Notes: generated by a model from the sequence alone, not told the origin. 64,000 bases of DNA from Acidobacteriota bacterium (GCA_023436495.1 JAEZIT010000120.1:1-64000); one strand, 5' to 3'; positions 1 through 8,999 are shown, counted from the stretch's first letter. Numbers and translations: made by a program.

Positions 1-311
1 AGGCTAAGCGGAAGGTCTATCTGCCGCGAGAAAGCGACTATCTCCTGCGGCTGCCCGTTTTCGAGTATCCGGATATCTTCCTGTTTCAGGTTCGTGACCA
101 GACGCCGGTTCCGGTCCTGTGCCGTGAACAGCACATTGACGGCTTCCGTATCGATGCTGATGACGTCATCGTCTTCGATCGGGGGCGGCGTCGGCGACGC
201 CGCGGGTGCCGCCGGCCTGTCTTGAGCGTCAACGCTCGTAAATCCGACCATTGCCGAGAGCGCAAAGACAAATGAAACAAGGGCCAACGCCGTTCTGGTT
301 CTATTAAACAT
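1..311 (-). CDS. VWA-type exported protein, N-terminal fragment (runs off left edge)
   Basis: The reverse strand is open from an ATG at 311 to the window edge and gives 103 residues. They begin with a signal peptide (MFNRTRTALALVSFVFALSA) and then a Pro/Ala-rich linker. Next comes a segment with NVLFTAQDRNRRLVTNLKQ and RILENGQPQEI, which resembles the N-terminal strand of acidobacterial VWFA proteins just before the VWA fold. The start lies 17 bp after the stop of the upstream same-strand VWA gene, so the two probably form an operon of paralogues. The VWA domain itself is outside the window, so the assignment rests on the N-terminal region and context. Confidence 0.75.
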   Translation of the reverse strand, partial: MFNRTRTALALVSFVFALSAMVGFTSVDAQDRPAAPAASPTPPPIEDDDVISIDTEAVNVLFTAQDRNRRLVTNLKQEDIRILENGQPQEIVAFSRQIDLPLS

Positions 312-328
312 CCGAATTCTCCCGACCG

Positions 329-1300
329 TTATCTTAGGCTGTCGCGGACCGCGCGATAGCTCGTCTTCGTCCTGATCTTGTATTTGCCGGTCTTGGCACG
401 ATCCGTGAATCTGACCTCGATCTTGCGCTCGCGCTCGTCATAGGTCTGATTCGCCGGGCGATACGTAATTATGTATTGCGACCTGAGCTCTTCCGAGATC
501 TTCTTGAACGCCCGTTCGAGCTCCATCATATCGCCCGTAAAGAACGCTTCGCCGCCGGTCTGTTCGCAAAGCTGCGTCAGGTATTTATCGCCCTTGTCCT
601 TCACCGTTCCGGCCTCTACACCCGGCACCGTTCCCAAAAACCCGGCTTTAGTAGAGATGCCGAAGATCGTCGTTTCAGTTCGCTGGGCGATATCGATCGC
701 GTCCTTTAGGTCGGCGCGGCTGAATGTGTCGTCGCCATCCGTGATCAGCACGATAACGCGGCGGCCCGGAACGCTTCTGAGCTTTTCGTCCGAAAATTGC
801 CAGATCGCGTCGTACAGCGCCGTCTGCGAACCCGTCTTTTTCACCTTGTCCACGGCGCGGTCGAGCAGGTCCAGCTTGTCCGTAAAATCCTGGCGGAGCA
901 GTACCTCATGATCGAACGTCATGAACGCGGCCTTGTCCTTGCGAAGTCGCGTCACGGTATAGATAAAATTCTTCGCCGCCTCCTTCGAAAAGCCCATTTT
1001 GCCCGCCGTCGAAGGCGATGTGTCCATCAGAACGCCGACATACACCGGCGGATTCGTCTTTTCGTCGGTAAAAAATGTCACTTCCTGTTCGACGCCGTCC
1101 TCGAACACCGCGAAATCGCCGCGCGTCAGGCCCGTGATCAGTTCCTTTTTCTGTGTGACGGTCACCGGCAGGCGAACCTCGAACGTCTTCACCGCGCCCG
1201 TATCGTCAACCGGCGGGGTCGGCGTCGGCGTTTGTGCAAATGCGGCCGATACAAAGGCGAAAATCGATGTGATAAATAATGCTCTGAAAGGGATCTTCAT
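329..1300 (-). CDS. VWA domain exported protein (acidobacterial VWFA family)
   Basis: 323 residues. The ATG at 1300 is preferred over upstream in-frame starts because it opens directly on a signal peptide (MKIPFRALFITSIFAFVSAAFAQ). After a TPTPTPP linker there is a strand region with DFAVFEDGVEQEV, then a VWA fold. The metal-ion-dependent adhesion site is visible: DTSPS (D-x-S-x-S), a Thr in GSQTALYD, and the Asp in ITDGDD. This arrangement matches the VWFA proteins that are numerous in Acidobacteriota, whose ligands are generally unknown. It should be exported, with the VWA domain binding protein through a divalent metal. It is followed by a paralogous gene 17 bp downstream. Confidence 0.9.
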   Translation of the reverse strand: MKIPFRALFITSIFAFVSAAFAQTPTPTPPVDDTGAVKTFEVRLPVTVTQKKELITGLTRGDFAVFEDGVEQEVTFFTDEKTNPPVYVGVLMDTSPSTAGKMGFSKEAAKNFIYTVTRLRKDKAAFMTFDHEVLLRQDFTDKLDLLDRAVDKVKKTGSQTALYDAIWQFSDEKLRSVPGRRVIVLITDGDDTFSRADLKDAIDIAQRTETTIFGISTKAGFLGTVPGVEAGTVKDKGDKYLTQLCEQTGGEAFFTGDMMELERAFKKISEELRSQYIITYRPANQTYDERERKIEVRFTDRAKTGKYKIRTKTSYRAVRDSLR

Positions 1301-1431
1301 AAATGGCAATGCTGTATAGTAATTAAAAGTGACGCAAGCCGTTCGATGCTTTTCAGCAGGCGAACTGTTGCCCGAAGGCCAATGCAAAAGTATAGCAAAA
1401 TCGGGCAATAAAGGCATTTCTACGCATATTT

Positions 1432-2799
1432 ATGATCGATCAGAACATCTTCCGCGAATACGACATCCGCGGCATTGTCGGCAGGCATTTGACCAACGAG
1501 TCGGTTGCCGTTTTGGGACGGGCCATCGGCACCTTTTTTCGCCAGAACGGCGCAAAGCGCATCGCGATCGGCTACGACGCCCGCGAAAGCTCGCCCGGCT
1601 TTTGCCAGCTGCTTGAGCAGGGTTTCAACGAAACCGGCTGTGACGCCGTCCTGATCGGCATGGTCCCGACGCCCGTGCTCTATCACACCGTATTCACCCA
1701 GCCCGTTGACGGCGGCGTGATGATCACCGGTTCGCACAATCCGCCGGACCATAACGGGTTCAAGATCTGTCTCGGCAGATCGACGCTCTTCGGTTCGCAA
1801 ATTCAGGAAATAAAGGACATAGCGTTGTCCGGTATGTTCACGTCCGGCAGCGGCGTTGTCGAATCTCTCGACGTTCTCGACGGCTATATGTCTGACATCG
1901 TTTCGCGCATCTCGATGGGGCCGAGAAAGCTAAAGGCAGTCGTCGATGCCGGGAACGGAATGGGCGGCGTCACCGGCGTGCCGATCTACAGAGAGCTCGG
2001 CGTCGAATTGGTCGAACTTTTCACCGAGCCCGATTCCACCTTTCCCAATCACCACCCCGACCCGACCGTTACCGAAAACCTGGCCGATACGATCAAGAAC
2101 GTCCAGACTTCCGGCGCCGATATCGGCATCGCGTTCGATGGCGACGGCGACCGCATCGGCGTCGTGGACGAGACGGGCAGGATCATCTGGGGCGACGAAC
2201 TTATGGTGCTGCTGTCGCGCTCGATCCTGGAAGCCAAGCCCGGTGCGACCATCATCGCCGAAGTAAAATGTTCGCAGAACCTCTTCGACGACATCGAACG
2301 GCACGGCGGCGTGCCCGTTATGTGGAAGGCAGGCCATTCCCTGATCAAGGCAAAGATGAAGGAGACGAACGCCGCGCTCGCGGGCGAAATGAGCGGCCAT
2401 ATCTTCTTCGCCGACCGCTTTTACGGTTTTGACGATGCTGCATATGCCGGCGCCCGCGTGCTCGAGATCTTGTCGAAGACCGACAAAAAGCTGTCCGAGC
2501 TTCTCGCCGATCTGCCCGAATCCTTCTCGACGCCCGAACTCCGCGTCGATTGCTCCGACGAACGAAAGTTCGAGATCGTCGCCGCCATCGCCGACGAATT
2601 CTCAAAAACCAACGAGGTGATCACCATCGACGGCGCTCGCATCCTGTTCGAACACGGCTGGGGCCTTGTCCGCGCGTCGAACACCCAAGCGATCCTCGTC
2701 CTGCGGTTCGAAGCCGATTCTGCCGAGCATTTGAACGAGATCCGAGGCATCGTCGAGCTCCGCGTAAAAGAATTGATCGCCGCATCGGACGCCGCGTGA
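1432..2799 (+). CDS. phosphomannomutase/phosphoglucomutase
   Basis: 455 residues, the usual length for bacterial PMM/PGM (AlgC/ManB type) of the alpha-D-phosphohexomutase superfamily. It interconverts hexose 1- and 6-phosphates for polysaccharide and nucleotide-sugar synthesis in the cytoplasm. All four signature loops are visible: the N-terminal REYDIRGIVG, the phosphoserine loop VMITGSHNPPDHNG, the metal-binding loop DGDGDR, and the sugar-binding loop GEMSGHIFF. The C-terminal phosphate-binding domain follows (RASNTQAILVLRFEA, with R-x-S-N-T). It is divergent from the VWA gene, with about 130 bp between the two starts. Substrate preference (mannose or glucose) cannot be read from sequence, so no symbol is given. 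Confidence 0.93.
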   Translation: MIDQNIFREYDIRGIVGRHLTNESVAVLGRAIGTFFRQNGAKRIAIGYDARESSPGFCQLLEQGFNETGCDAVLIGMVPTPVLYHTVFTQPVDGGVMITGSHNPPDHNGFKICLGRSTLFGSQIQEIKDIALSGMFTSGSGVVESLDVLDGYMSDIVSRISMGPRKLKAVVDAGNGMGGVTGVPIYRELGVELVELFTEPDSTFPNHHPDPTVTENLADTIKNVQTSGADIGIAFDGDGDRIGVVDETGRIIWGDELMVLLSRSILEAKPGATIIAEVKCSQNLFDDIERHGGVPVMWKAGHSLIKAKMKETNAALAGEMSGHIFFADRFYGFDDAAYAGARVLEILSKTDKKLSELLADLPESFSTPELRVDCSDERKFEIVAAIADEFSKTNEVITIDGARILFEHGWGLVRASNTQAILVLRFEADSAEHLNEIRGIVELRVKELIAASDAA

Positions 2800-2883
2800 C
2801 ACGATAACGGCAATACTTTCGCGTTTAGTTTGGCGGGACGGATATGATGCCCGCCTATTAAACGAGATCTGCGGAGTATTGCT

Positions 2884-3387
2884 ATGCGAAAGAAGTTATC
2901 ATCCATCACATTCTGGCTTTTGATCGTCCTCGTCCTCGTCATTGTTCAGGCGTATTCGGCCCTGGCACAGAGCTCGGAGGTCACGGGCTATTGGACCAAC
3001 GGCAGCGTCGGCTCGATCCAGTATCAAAACCGCACGACCGGTGCCACAAAACCCGGCCGCGGCAGCCATTTTTCATACCGCTTCAACCCGAACGGCACTT
3101 ATACCTTCGTCGGCTATATGGAAACGACGATGTATAACTGCACGACGACCCTGTTCAACCAGGTGGACGGGAAATACACCGTCGACGGCTGGACCATCTA
3201 CCTGAACCCGTCGCGCGATTTCTGGAAAAGCGGAAACACCTGCGCCGCCAGCGGCAACAAGGAACAAACAAAAACGCCCACCCGAAAATCCGCCGAATTC
3301 ACCGTCAAAGAAGACGATTACGGCAGCACGCTACTCTGCCTGAACGAAGGCAGCGGCGAAACCTGCTTCAAACGGGAAAAAGAATAA
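2884..3387 (+). CDS. exported protein of unknown function
   Basis: 167 residues with a clear N-terminal signal sequence (hydrophobic stretch LLIVLVLVIVQAYSALAQ). The mature part is rich in Thr, Asn, Tyr and Gly and has alternating patterns such as YRFNPNGTYTFVGYM, suggesting a small beta-barrel or lipocalin-like fold. Four cysteines in the mature part could form disulfides. It has no family I recognise. It is 84 bp downstream of the phosphohexomutase and is followed by an intrinsic terminator, so it may be the last gene of that unit or a single-gene transcript. Confidence 0.7.
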   Translation: MRKKLSSITFWLLIVLVLVIVQAYSALAQSSEVTGYWTNGSVGSIQYQNRTTGATKPGRGSHFSYRFNPNGTYTFVGYMETTMYNCTTTLFNQVDGKYTVDGWTIYLNPSRDFWKSGNTCAASGNKEQTKTPTRKSAEFTVKEDDYGSTLLCLNEGSGETCFKREKE

Positions 3388-3433
3388 AGCACGATCGCCA
3401 AGCGGACGCGCGGTCCCTGTCGTTTCTCGGTAA

Positions 3434-3470
3434 AAACGCCGGCCTGTTTTGTAAAGGTTGGCGTTTTTTT
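3434..3470 (+). terminator. intrinsic terminator
   Basis: A stem AACGCCGGCCT / AGGTTGGCGTT (two G-U pairs in RNA) around a short A/T loop is followed directly by a run of seven T. It lies 46 bp after the stop of the exported protein ending at 3387. Confidence 0.8.
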
Positions 3471-3569
3471 ACGTGTAGTATATTATGCGTGCAGAGATCG
3501 ATATTGTGGTCCGGGATCCTCCAAATACCGCTATTTTCGAACCACGATACTGCGTTCTACTTTTCTCCT

Positions 3570-5369
3570 ATGCGTTTTATCAAATATGGATTGCTGGTTA
3601 TTCTTTTGATCGCCGCGGCCCACACCGCGCCCGTTTCGGCGCAGCAGGTGCAAGACGACGGGGCCTGCGACGCCGACCTCGCTAAACTATTGGTTCAGCA
3701 GGTCGTGGCCGAGAGCAGAACTGTCGCCGAAACTGACAAACGCATCAAGATACTGATCCGCTCTGCCGAATTTTTGTGGCGGTCCGACCAGCAATCGGCA
3801 CGCGATTACCTTGCCGAAGCCTACAAGGTCGCGTCAGACAATTTCAAGGAAAAAGGTCGCGAAACAAAGGACCGTGCCGGAACGATTTCCCCTGTTTCCG
3901 ATCATCGCTTTGAGGTGATAGGGGCGATCGCCGCGAAAGACCCGCAATGGGCTCGGCGGCTGATGGACGAATTGCTGAAGGAAGCTGAAAAGGCCGCGTC
4001 CGACCGCTCCTCATCGGACCGGCTTAGCGAGGCCCGGGAGATCATGTCGATCGCACTGGCAAATATCGAGTCCAATTCGGAACTCAGCCGCTATCTGCTC
4101 AGGCGCCTGATGGCAAAGCCGCTCGACAGTCATTGGCTTTACGCTCTTTGTCAAATTGCCGACAAGGACCGTCAATTTGCCGACCAATTATACGCGGAGC
4201 TGCTAAGGAATTATGCGAACGAGACGCCTCGGCGCTTCCTTTTCTTATCGTCATATCCATTTGGCGGCGGGCGAATGCTCGGGATAGATAAATACATGTT
4301 CGGCTATTCTTCCGATTCGCCCGGGCTGTTCGCTAACCGCGAATTGCAGGCACAATTCATACTGGCCTTCTTTCGCCGTATCGTCGCTTATACCGCCGAT
4401 CCCGCGAATCATGGGCGCCCGCCCGAGCAATATTATCGGTCGGAGCCGCTCTATATGGTATCGGCGCTGCGTGACCTCGAACCGATAATCGTCGAACGGT
4501 TCCCGTCGCTGCTGCAGCAGTTTGCCGAGGTTCGCGCACAGGCCCACGCGATGCTCAACGACGAAATGCGCAAACAGCTCAGCGATGACACCGAACGTAC
4601 AGATCAATTGGCCGCCAGCTTTGAAGACCGACTCGCCGAGGTCGAACAAGCCGACAAGGATGGGCGGCTGTCCGACAGCATGATCGCGAATCTTGTCACG
4701 TGGGGCACCACCGACAAAACGGAAGAGCAGTTCAAAAAGATCCTGCCGTGGCTCGGCAAGATCGAAGACCGATCATTGCGCGAGGCGGTCGAAAATTACT
4801 ACTGGTTCCTGCGGACGAAGCTCGCGATAAAAGAAGAGCGTTTTGACGATGCGGAAAATTTTGCCGCCAAAGTGCCGACGATCGAGCATCGCGCCGTTCT
4901 TATGTTCGACATCGCCAAAGGCACATTAAAGAACATAAGCATTGCCGCCGAAGCCCGGCAGATACTCGGCGATGTTGGCCGGCTCGCCCGGCAGGCGGAC
5001 GACTCTGTAGCGAAAGCCCGCGTGCTGCTCGGGCTGGTTTCCGTCTACGACGGCCTCGATCACGTTATTGCGATGGAAGAATTGAGCGACGCCGTGAAAG
5101 TGATCAACAAACTCGACGGCCCCGACCTGCTGTCGGGCGCGGTTTACCAGCAGATCAAGGGAAAGGCCTTCATGTTTTACGCGATGTATTCAGTGCCGGA
5201 ATACGACCTCGAATCAACCTTTAACCTGATCAGCAAAAACGATTTTTCGCTTTCGCTCTCCAATGCTCGGGCCCTGAACGACAAATATCTCCGTACCCTG
5301 GCCGTCCTCGCCGTCGCCCAAAACTGCATCGATAAGCCAAAACCCCGCCGCCGATCCGCAGGGCATTAG
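3570..5369 (+). CDS. large exported helical protein of unknown function
   Basis: 599 residues from the ATG at 3570, chosen because it opens a signal peptide (MRFIKYGLLVILLIAAAHTA). An in-frame ATG 81 bp upstream would put 27 unlikely residues in front. The mature protein is predominantly alpha-helical and charged, with repeated helix-pair patterns (for example ARDYLAEAYKVA, SRYLLRRLMAKP, KILPWLGKIEDRSLREAVENYYWFLRTKLAIKEERFDDAENFAAKV) that look like degenerate TPR/SEL-type repeats. No catalytic motif was seen. It sits alone between two terminator-like hairpins. Similar long helical exported proteins are common in Acidobacteriota, but no function is known to me. Confidence 0.75.
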   Translation: MRFIKYGLLVILLIAAAHTAPVSAQQVQDDGACDADLAKLLVQQVVAESRTVAETDKRIKILIRSAEFLWRSDQQSARDYLAEAYKVASDNFKEKGRETKDRAGTISPVSDHRFEVIGAIAAKDPQWARRLMDELLKEAEKAASDRSSSDRLSEAREIMSIALANIESNSELSRYLLRRLMAKPLDSHWLYALCQIADKDRQFADQLYAELLRNYANETPRRFLFLSSYPFGGGRMLGIDKYMFGYSSDSPGLFANRELQAQFILAFFRRIVAYTADPANHGRPPEQYYRSEPLYMVSALRDLEPIIVERFPSLLQQFAEVRAQAHAMLNDEMRKQLSDDTERTDQLAASFEDRLAEVEQADKDGRLSDSMIANLVTWGTTDKTEEQFKKILPWLGKIEDRSLREAVENYYWFLRTKLAIKEERFDDAENFAAKVPTIEHRAVLMFDIAKGTLKNISIAAEARQILGDVGRLARQADDSVAKARVLLGLVSVYDGLDHVIAMEELSDAVKVINKLDGPDLLSGAVYQQIKGKAFMFYAMYSVPEYDLESTFNLISKNDFSLSLSNARALNDKYLRTLAVLAVAQNCIDKPKPRRRSAGH

Positions 5370-5476
5370 TCCACGCTGGACAGATCGTCGGACCTCAGCA
5401 TTTTTTATCCGGCTGCGCCGTTATCGGCGGGCCAAGGTTCGTATAAGCGGTATCGCCGAACCCCGCCCGTTGGTGG

Positions 5477-5509
5477 CAAAAAGGCCCCCATCACGGACGG
5501 CCTTTTTTT
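5477..5509. terminator. intrinsic terminator between convergent genes
   Basis: AAAAAGGCC and GGCCTTTTTTT flank a loop of about 14 nt. The A-tract on one side and T-tract on the other let it work for both the gene ending at 5369 (+) and the S41 protease gene ending at 5526 (-). Confidence 0.75.
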
Positions 5510-5525
5510 ATCCGATAGAATCGCC

Positions 5526-6611
5526 CTATTTATCATCCAGTTCGGAGCGGATCTTTATAAGTTCGTTTTTCCATTTCTCATCCGCGTTTCGGATCAGGCC
5601 GTCGAGTGCTGATCGATGGGCCTCGTTTAGGGCCACGTCGGACGGTACGGCAACATGCGGTTCGATGCCTTTGTTCTCGTTTCCGGCGGTCCCGGCCGCG
5701 GATCGCCCGGTCGAGATCCAGATCGAAAAATGATCGTTCACACGATGCGACCCTCCGGGCATGCTCGCTCCGGCTGTCGTTTCCCCGACCAGTACGGCCC
5801 TTTTCAATCGCTTCAGGCCCGAGACGAAGCCTTCCGCTCCGGACGCGGTTCGCTGGCTCGTTAGTATAAAGATCGGCTTATTGACGTACTTATGCCCCGG
5901 CACCTGGGCGTAAGTCCACAACTGCCGCGTTTCGTTGCTTTCGCGGGTAAAAATGTCGCCGATCTGGACCGGCTGGTCGAACAGGTAGCTGCAGAAGAAC
6001 GGGATCGTGTTAATGTCCATGCTTCCGCGGTTTTGCCGCACGTCGATTATCAGAGCGTCCGAATGGGCGACGTAATTCATCGCAGCCGTGTACGAGGCGT
6101 TCGACCACGAAAGCGGGGCGAAATAGTTGATCTGGATGAATCCGACATTGCCCTTTAAGATCTCAACTTTCGGCAAGCCGAAATTCTCTCGACTTTGCTT
6201 GATCCGTGCTTGCTCTATTTCTTCCGCGGACGGCATCCCGGCCATGCCCGACCGGACAGGTATCGGCTCAACGGAAAATGACAATTTAAGGTGCTTGTCA
6301 TCGAAGATACTGCGCAGATCGGCCGTCAATCGCTCCGCGAATTTACCTCCATCAAAGATCTGGTCATAGTCGCCGCGTTTCAGACGTGCCCGCAGCTCGG
6401 TTTCCATCTTGGCAGCGACTTCGGGATATGCATACTTGTCCTTCAAAAGTTGGCCTATCGATTCGATCGTGGCCGCCCGAAGAGCCGCGTTAAGCTGCTT
6501 GCCTTGACCATAGACAACCGAACCGAGAAGGCACGAAGCCGACATAACGAAAAAAAGCGAAAATGCTTTTCTGACAAAGCTGTGAAAGTGGTTTGTGGAG
6601 ATCATGACCAT
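5526..6611 (-). CDS. exported S41-family (tail-specific/IRBP-like) peptidase
   Basis: About 361 residues. An N-terminal hydrophobic signal (AFSLFFVMSASCLLGSVVYGQ) is followed by a helical IRBP-like N-terminal domain (res ~40-120). The S41 core comes next: GFIQINYFAPL, ALIIDVRQNRGS, and the nucleophile region ILTSQRTASGAEGF, in which the Ser after TA is the expected catalytic serine; then VLVGETTAGAS. No PDZ domain is evident, which fits the IRBP/tricorn-like subgroup. It should act on the C-terminal parts of periplasmic proteins or peptides. The start is uncertain: ATG at 6611 or 6605, or TTG at 6620, with no strong Shine-Dalgarno for any. It is convergent with the upstream gene. Confidence 0.85.
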   Translation of the reverse strand: MVMISTNHFHSFVRKAFSLFFVMSASCLLGSVVYGQGKQLNAALRAATIESIGQLLKDKYAYPEVAAKMETELRARLKRGDYDQIFDGGKFAERLTADLRSIFDDKHLKLSFSVEPIPVRSGMAGMPSAEEIEQARIKQSRENFGLPKVEILKGNVGFIQINYFAPLSWSNASYTAAMNYVAHSDALIIDVRQNRGSMDINTIPFFCSYLFDQPVQIGDIFTRESNETRQLWTYAQVPGHKYVNKPIFILTSQRTASGAEGFVSGLKRLKRAVLVGETTAGASMPGGSHRVNDHFSIWISTGRSAAGTAGNENKGIEPHVAVPSDVALNEAHRSALDGLIRNADEKWKNELIKIRSELDDK

Positions 6612-6722
6612 TTTACGCAATTGGTCAGAAAAAAGTTTAACTGTATATCATTCCGAGTACAGGTCTTAGCCTGTCGGTTACGGCGGAAACAAACCAATGA
6701 CGGGGAAAGCGCTCGGAAACAC

Positions 6723-6743
6723 GGGGATCAACATTTGATCCCC
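6723..6743. repeat. perfect 9-bp inverted repeat
   Basis: GGGGATCAA and TTGATCCCC face each other across a 3-nt loop, about 110-130 bp upstream of the S41 peptidase start, in the gap before the convergent-facing gene ending at 6837. No T-tract follows on either side, so it is not a standard terminator. It could be an operator or an isolated REP-like palindrome. Confidence 0.5.
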
Positions 6744-6836
6744 ACTTCAACGTTCCAAACGTGGTCTTTTGCGTATGTTGGTATGGGCCTTAGAAAGTTC
6801 CGCGAACTTTTTTATCCAAACGCTTGAGAATTGAGC

Positions 6837-7562
6837 CTACGTCATCCGAGAAAGACCCGTCTCCAAGAACTTCGACCCAGCGTCTGCGAAAGTTTGCTGC
6901 AGATCTTTATTAAAAGTACGTTTTGCAGCTTCTTCGAACTGGATGCCCATGACAGCTAGCTCTGTACCGTCGATCTCCTCCCTCCACCAATTTGGCGGCG
7001 GCCATGGGAACGGCCATTTCCGTCTCCAACTTGTACCGCACCAGTCATCTACGAAGCTGCGGATTCGCAGCCTGACTCTTCCCTCGCTGCCGCCGTTACC
7101 TAGCAATTCGACCAACTCTTGCCGACGGACAGCGTCGACTATTAGTTCATTAGCGAGCCCGACCGCGAACATCAATCTCGGTGGTAGCGGCTGAGGGTTA
7201 AGAGACGCCATGCCTGACGCTCCAAGAGTTCGACTCCATGGATCAGGTAGAGGGCTGAACTCAGTGGCCCGCCGTGGGAACGACGATTGTGTGGCATTAG
7301 CCGTTCCATCTAACATTCGCAGCAAGGAAAATAGTAACCAGTTTGGCCTCGGCGGCCTTAGATAGTACGAAAGGTCGTCATGGTACAGGCCGGTTACACC
7401 GGGAGGCATGCAGAATATCGCTTCGCGAATAAATGAATCCCATGGTCCCGGGGTCGGGGTTTCGCTCCGGCCGGAATCGCCATCGAAAAACTGACGTAAG
7501 AATGAGATCGTCGTTTGATGATCTTTTACCGGAGAATCGGACATTTGTTTTGTAGTTGTCAT
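6837..7562 (-). CDS. uncharacterised protein with LNPQPLPP motif
   Basis: 241 residues from the ATG at 7562. This start has a Shine-Dalgarno AAGGAG with 8-nt spacing, while the ATG two codons earlier (7568) leaves only 2 nt. There is no signal peptide or membrane segment. The middle carries SLNPQPLPPR, a short motif I recall from scattered bacterial proteins of unknown function. The C-terminal third has an unusual Trp/Pro-rich stretch (DDWCGTSWRRKWPFPWPPPNWWREE). No enzyme motif is visible. The 5'-flanking 110 bp separates it from an exported protein on the same strand. Function unknown; the reading frame is supported by the well-placed ribosome binding site. Confidence 0.65.
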   Translation of the reverse strand: MTTTKQMSDSPVKDHQTTISFLRQFFDGDSGRSETPTPGPWDSFIREAIFCMPPGVTGLYHDDLSYYLRPPRPNWLLFSLLRMLDGTANATQSSFPRRATEFSPLPDPWSRTLGASGMASLNPQPLPPRLMFAVGLANELIVDAVRRQELVELLGNGGSEGRVRLRIRSFVDDWCGTSWRRKWPFPWPPPNWWREEIDGTELAVMGIQFEEAAKRTFNKDLQQTFADAGSKFLETGLSRMT

Positions 7563-7669
7563 GATCATTGCTCCTTCTAGCTGAAATTGATTCGTGATCC
7601 GAGAATTGCGGGCGTGAGGCTAATTCAGGTTCGGCCCGCGATTGCAGCAGCAACTCCGATCAAAACTGC

Positions 7670-8158
7670 TTAATCGAGCATCATCCGCGTGCCGACGGCG
7701 GACGAGCAGCCTCTGCCGATCTGGTCGCCGTTCATGTTAAAGATCTGTAAGACGCCGACCGACGACCAGGTTTGAGAGTCGTCGCTGAGTTCTAGATGAT
7801 GTGTGACCACCTGAAAGCCAACGGCATTTCCGTCTGCGTTAAAGAGAAAGGCCTTGAACCGAAACCGGTAGGCATTTCCTTTTTCGTGTATCCAAAGCCC
7901 TCGTTCGGGCGACCTCAGGTTGGGCGGCGTTCCGGATGTGATCCCGGAAAACGTTCCATCCACGCCAAATGTCCCGACGGATTGGAACGTTGTGATCGGA
8001 TTTCCGGATGAACACACTATGACCGTCACGGCCGTGTCCCACGTGCCCGTCAGCCTGTCCCTGCCGGGTTCCTGGCCCAAACAGGCGACGGCGGTGATCC
8101 CGGTAAACAGGAATGAAATAAATATCCGATTGATGAGGTGCGCAGTTCTGCTTTTCAT
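7670..8158 (-). CDS. small exported protein, paralogue of the next gene
   Basis: 162 residues. The ATG at 8158 has AGGAGA upstream at good spacing and opens a signal peptide (HLINRIFISFLFTGITAVACLGQ). The mature domain reads TGTWDTAVTVIVCSSGNPI, VGTFGVDGTFSGITSG, RGLWIHEKGNAYRFRF, VVTHHLELSDDSQTWSS and a C-terminal GTRMMLD. This pattern of strands (T-G-x-W ... G-x-x-x-x-D-G-T-x-S ... G-x-W) also occurs in the gene at 8241-8771, so the two arose by tandem duplication. A calycin/lipocalin-like beta-barrel is likely from the alternating strands, but the function is unknown. Confidence 0.75.
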   Translation of the reverse strand: MKSRTAHLINRIFISFLFTGITAVACLGQEPGRDRLTGTWDTAVTVIVCSSGNPITTFQSVGTFGVDGTFSGITSGTPPNLRSPERGLWIHEKGNAYRFRFKAFLFNADGNAVGFQVVTHHLELSDDSQTWSSVGVLQIFNMNGDQIGRGCSSAVGTRMMLD

Positions 8159-8240
8159 CGCTTTAATCTCCTGGATCATTATGATTTAGGGTGAAGCGAT
8201 CGATCCCGTATCCTTCACCGCTTTCTTCGGCGCGTTTACA

Positions 8241-8771
8241 CTAATTCAAAGTAAATCGCGTACCCGAAGAATTTGCGCAGCTCGTGCTGGTGGGGCTGCC
8301 GCTTGCGTCGAAGACGGTCGTCGTCGAATCCGATGTGAAGGTATCGCTGCTGTGGTTCAATACGAACGAGCCCTGCGATTCCTGCCTGCCTATAAATGCG
8401 CCGGTCGACAGGTTGTACCGCATGTGGACGATGCGGGTCAGGTACGTCGTCTCGCCCGGAAAATCCCAGCCCGTGTCCCGCCGCCAGACGCCGTGTATAG
8501 GGCTTCGCGTGGTCGTGATCGTTGAATTCTGCAGCCATGCGGAGATCGTTCCGTCGCCGTGAAATGTCATCAGGCCTTCGAATATAGCGTTCGGCATCGG
8601 CGCGCCGGTCGAACAATTTCGCGGTACGGTTACCGTCCGCCAAACGCCTGTTAGGAGCGTCTCCGGCACGTCTTCGTTCTTTTGGGCGTTTGCCGCACCC
8701 TGCATTGATATCAACGCGGCGGCGATCGTCAGCAAGATGCCTTTGATGAGGGTTCTTGAGTTCTTTGTCAT
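8241..8771 (-). CDS. small exported protein, tandem paralogue
   Basis: 176 residues. The ATG at 8771 has TAGGAG upstream, and a signal peptide follows (LIKGILLTIAAALISMQGAANAQ). The mature part repeats the layout of the downstream gene: TGVWRTVTVPRNCSTGAPM, GLMTFHGDGTISAWLQ, IHGVWRRDTGWDF, HMRYNLSTGAF, LNHSSDTFTSDSTT and the terminal SGTRFTLN (compare GTRMMLD). The two genes are 82 bp apart on the same strand and are probably co-transcribed. The conserved Cys near the start of the domain (RNCSTG / IVCSSG) and one near the C-terminus (SCANSSGTR / GCSSAVGTR) may form a disulfide. Function unknown. Confidence 0.75.
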   Translation of the reverse strand: MTKNSRTLIKGILLTIAAALISMQGAANAQKNEDVPETLLTGVWRTVTVPRNCSTGAPMPNAIFEGLMTFHGDGTISAWLQNSTITTTRSPIHGVWRRDTGWDFPGETTYLTRIVHMRYNLSTGAFIGRQESQGSFVLNHSSDTFTSDSTTTVFDASGSPTSTSCANSSGTRFTLN

Positions 8772-8999
8772 TTCTTTACTCCTAATTTCTGTCGGCCGAA
8801 TCGTTTGACCCGATCTGCGGCCTCGGCCGGCGGAAAAAACTTCTTTCCTTTTTGCCCCCACTGCAATAAAATGCCGCGCTGTCCCAATCGTTTTTCGGCA
8901 ATAATGCGCCGGCCGATCTTTGTTTTCCCGCGATCTTAGGGAAATCGGGCCGGCTTGTCTTTGAATTTTGGCTTAGTATTTCCTGAATTTATTCTTAGG

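Noticed and set aside
6291..6827. + strand open frame of 178 codons
   Set aside because: It is antisense to the S41 peptidase for half its length, has no ribosome binding site and no domain; a shadow frame.
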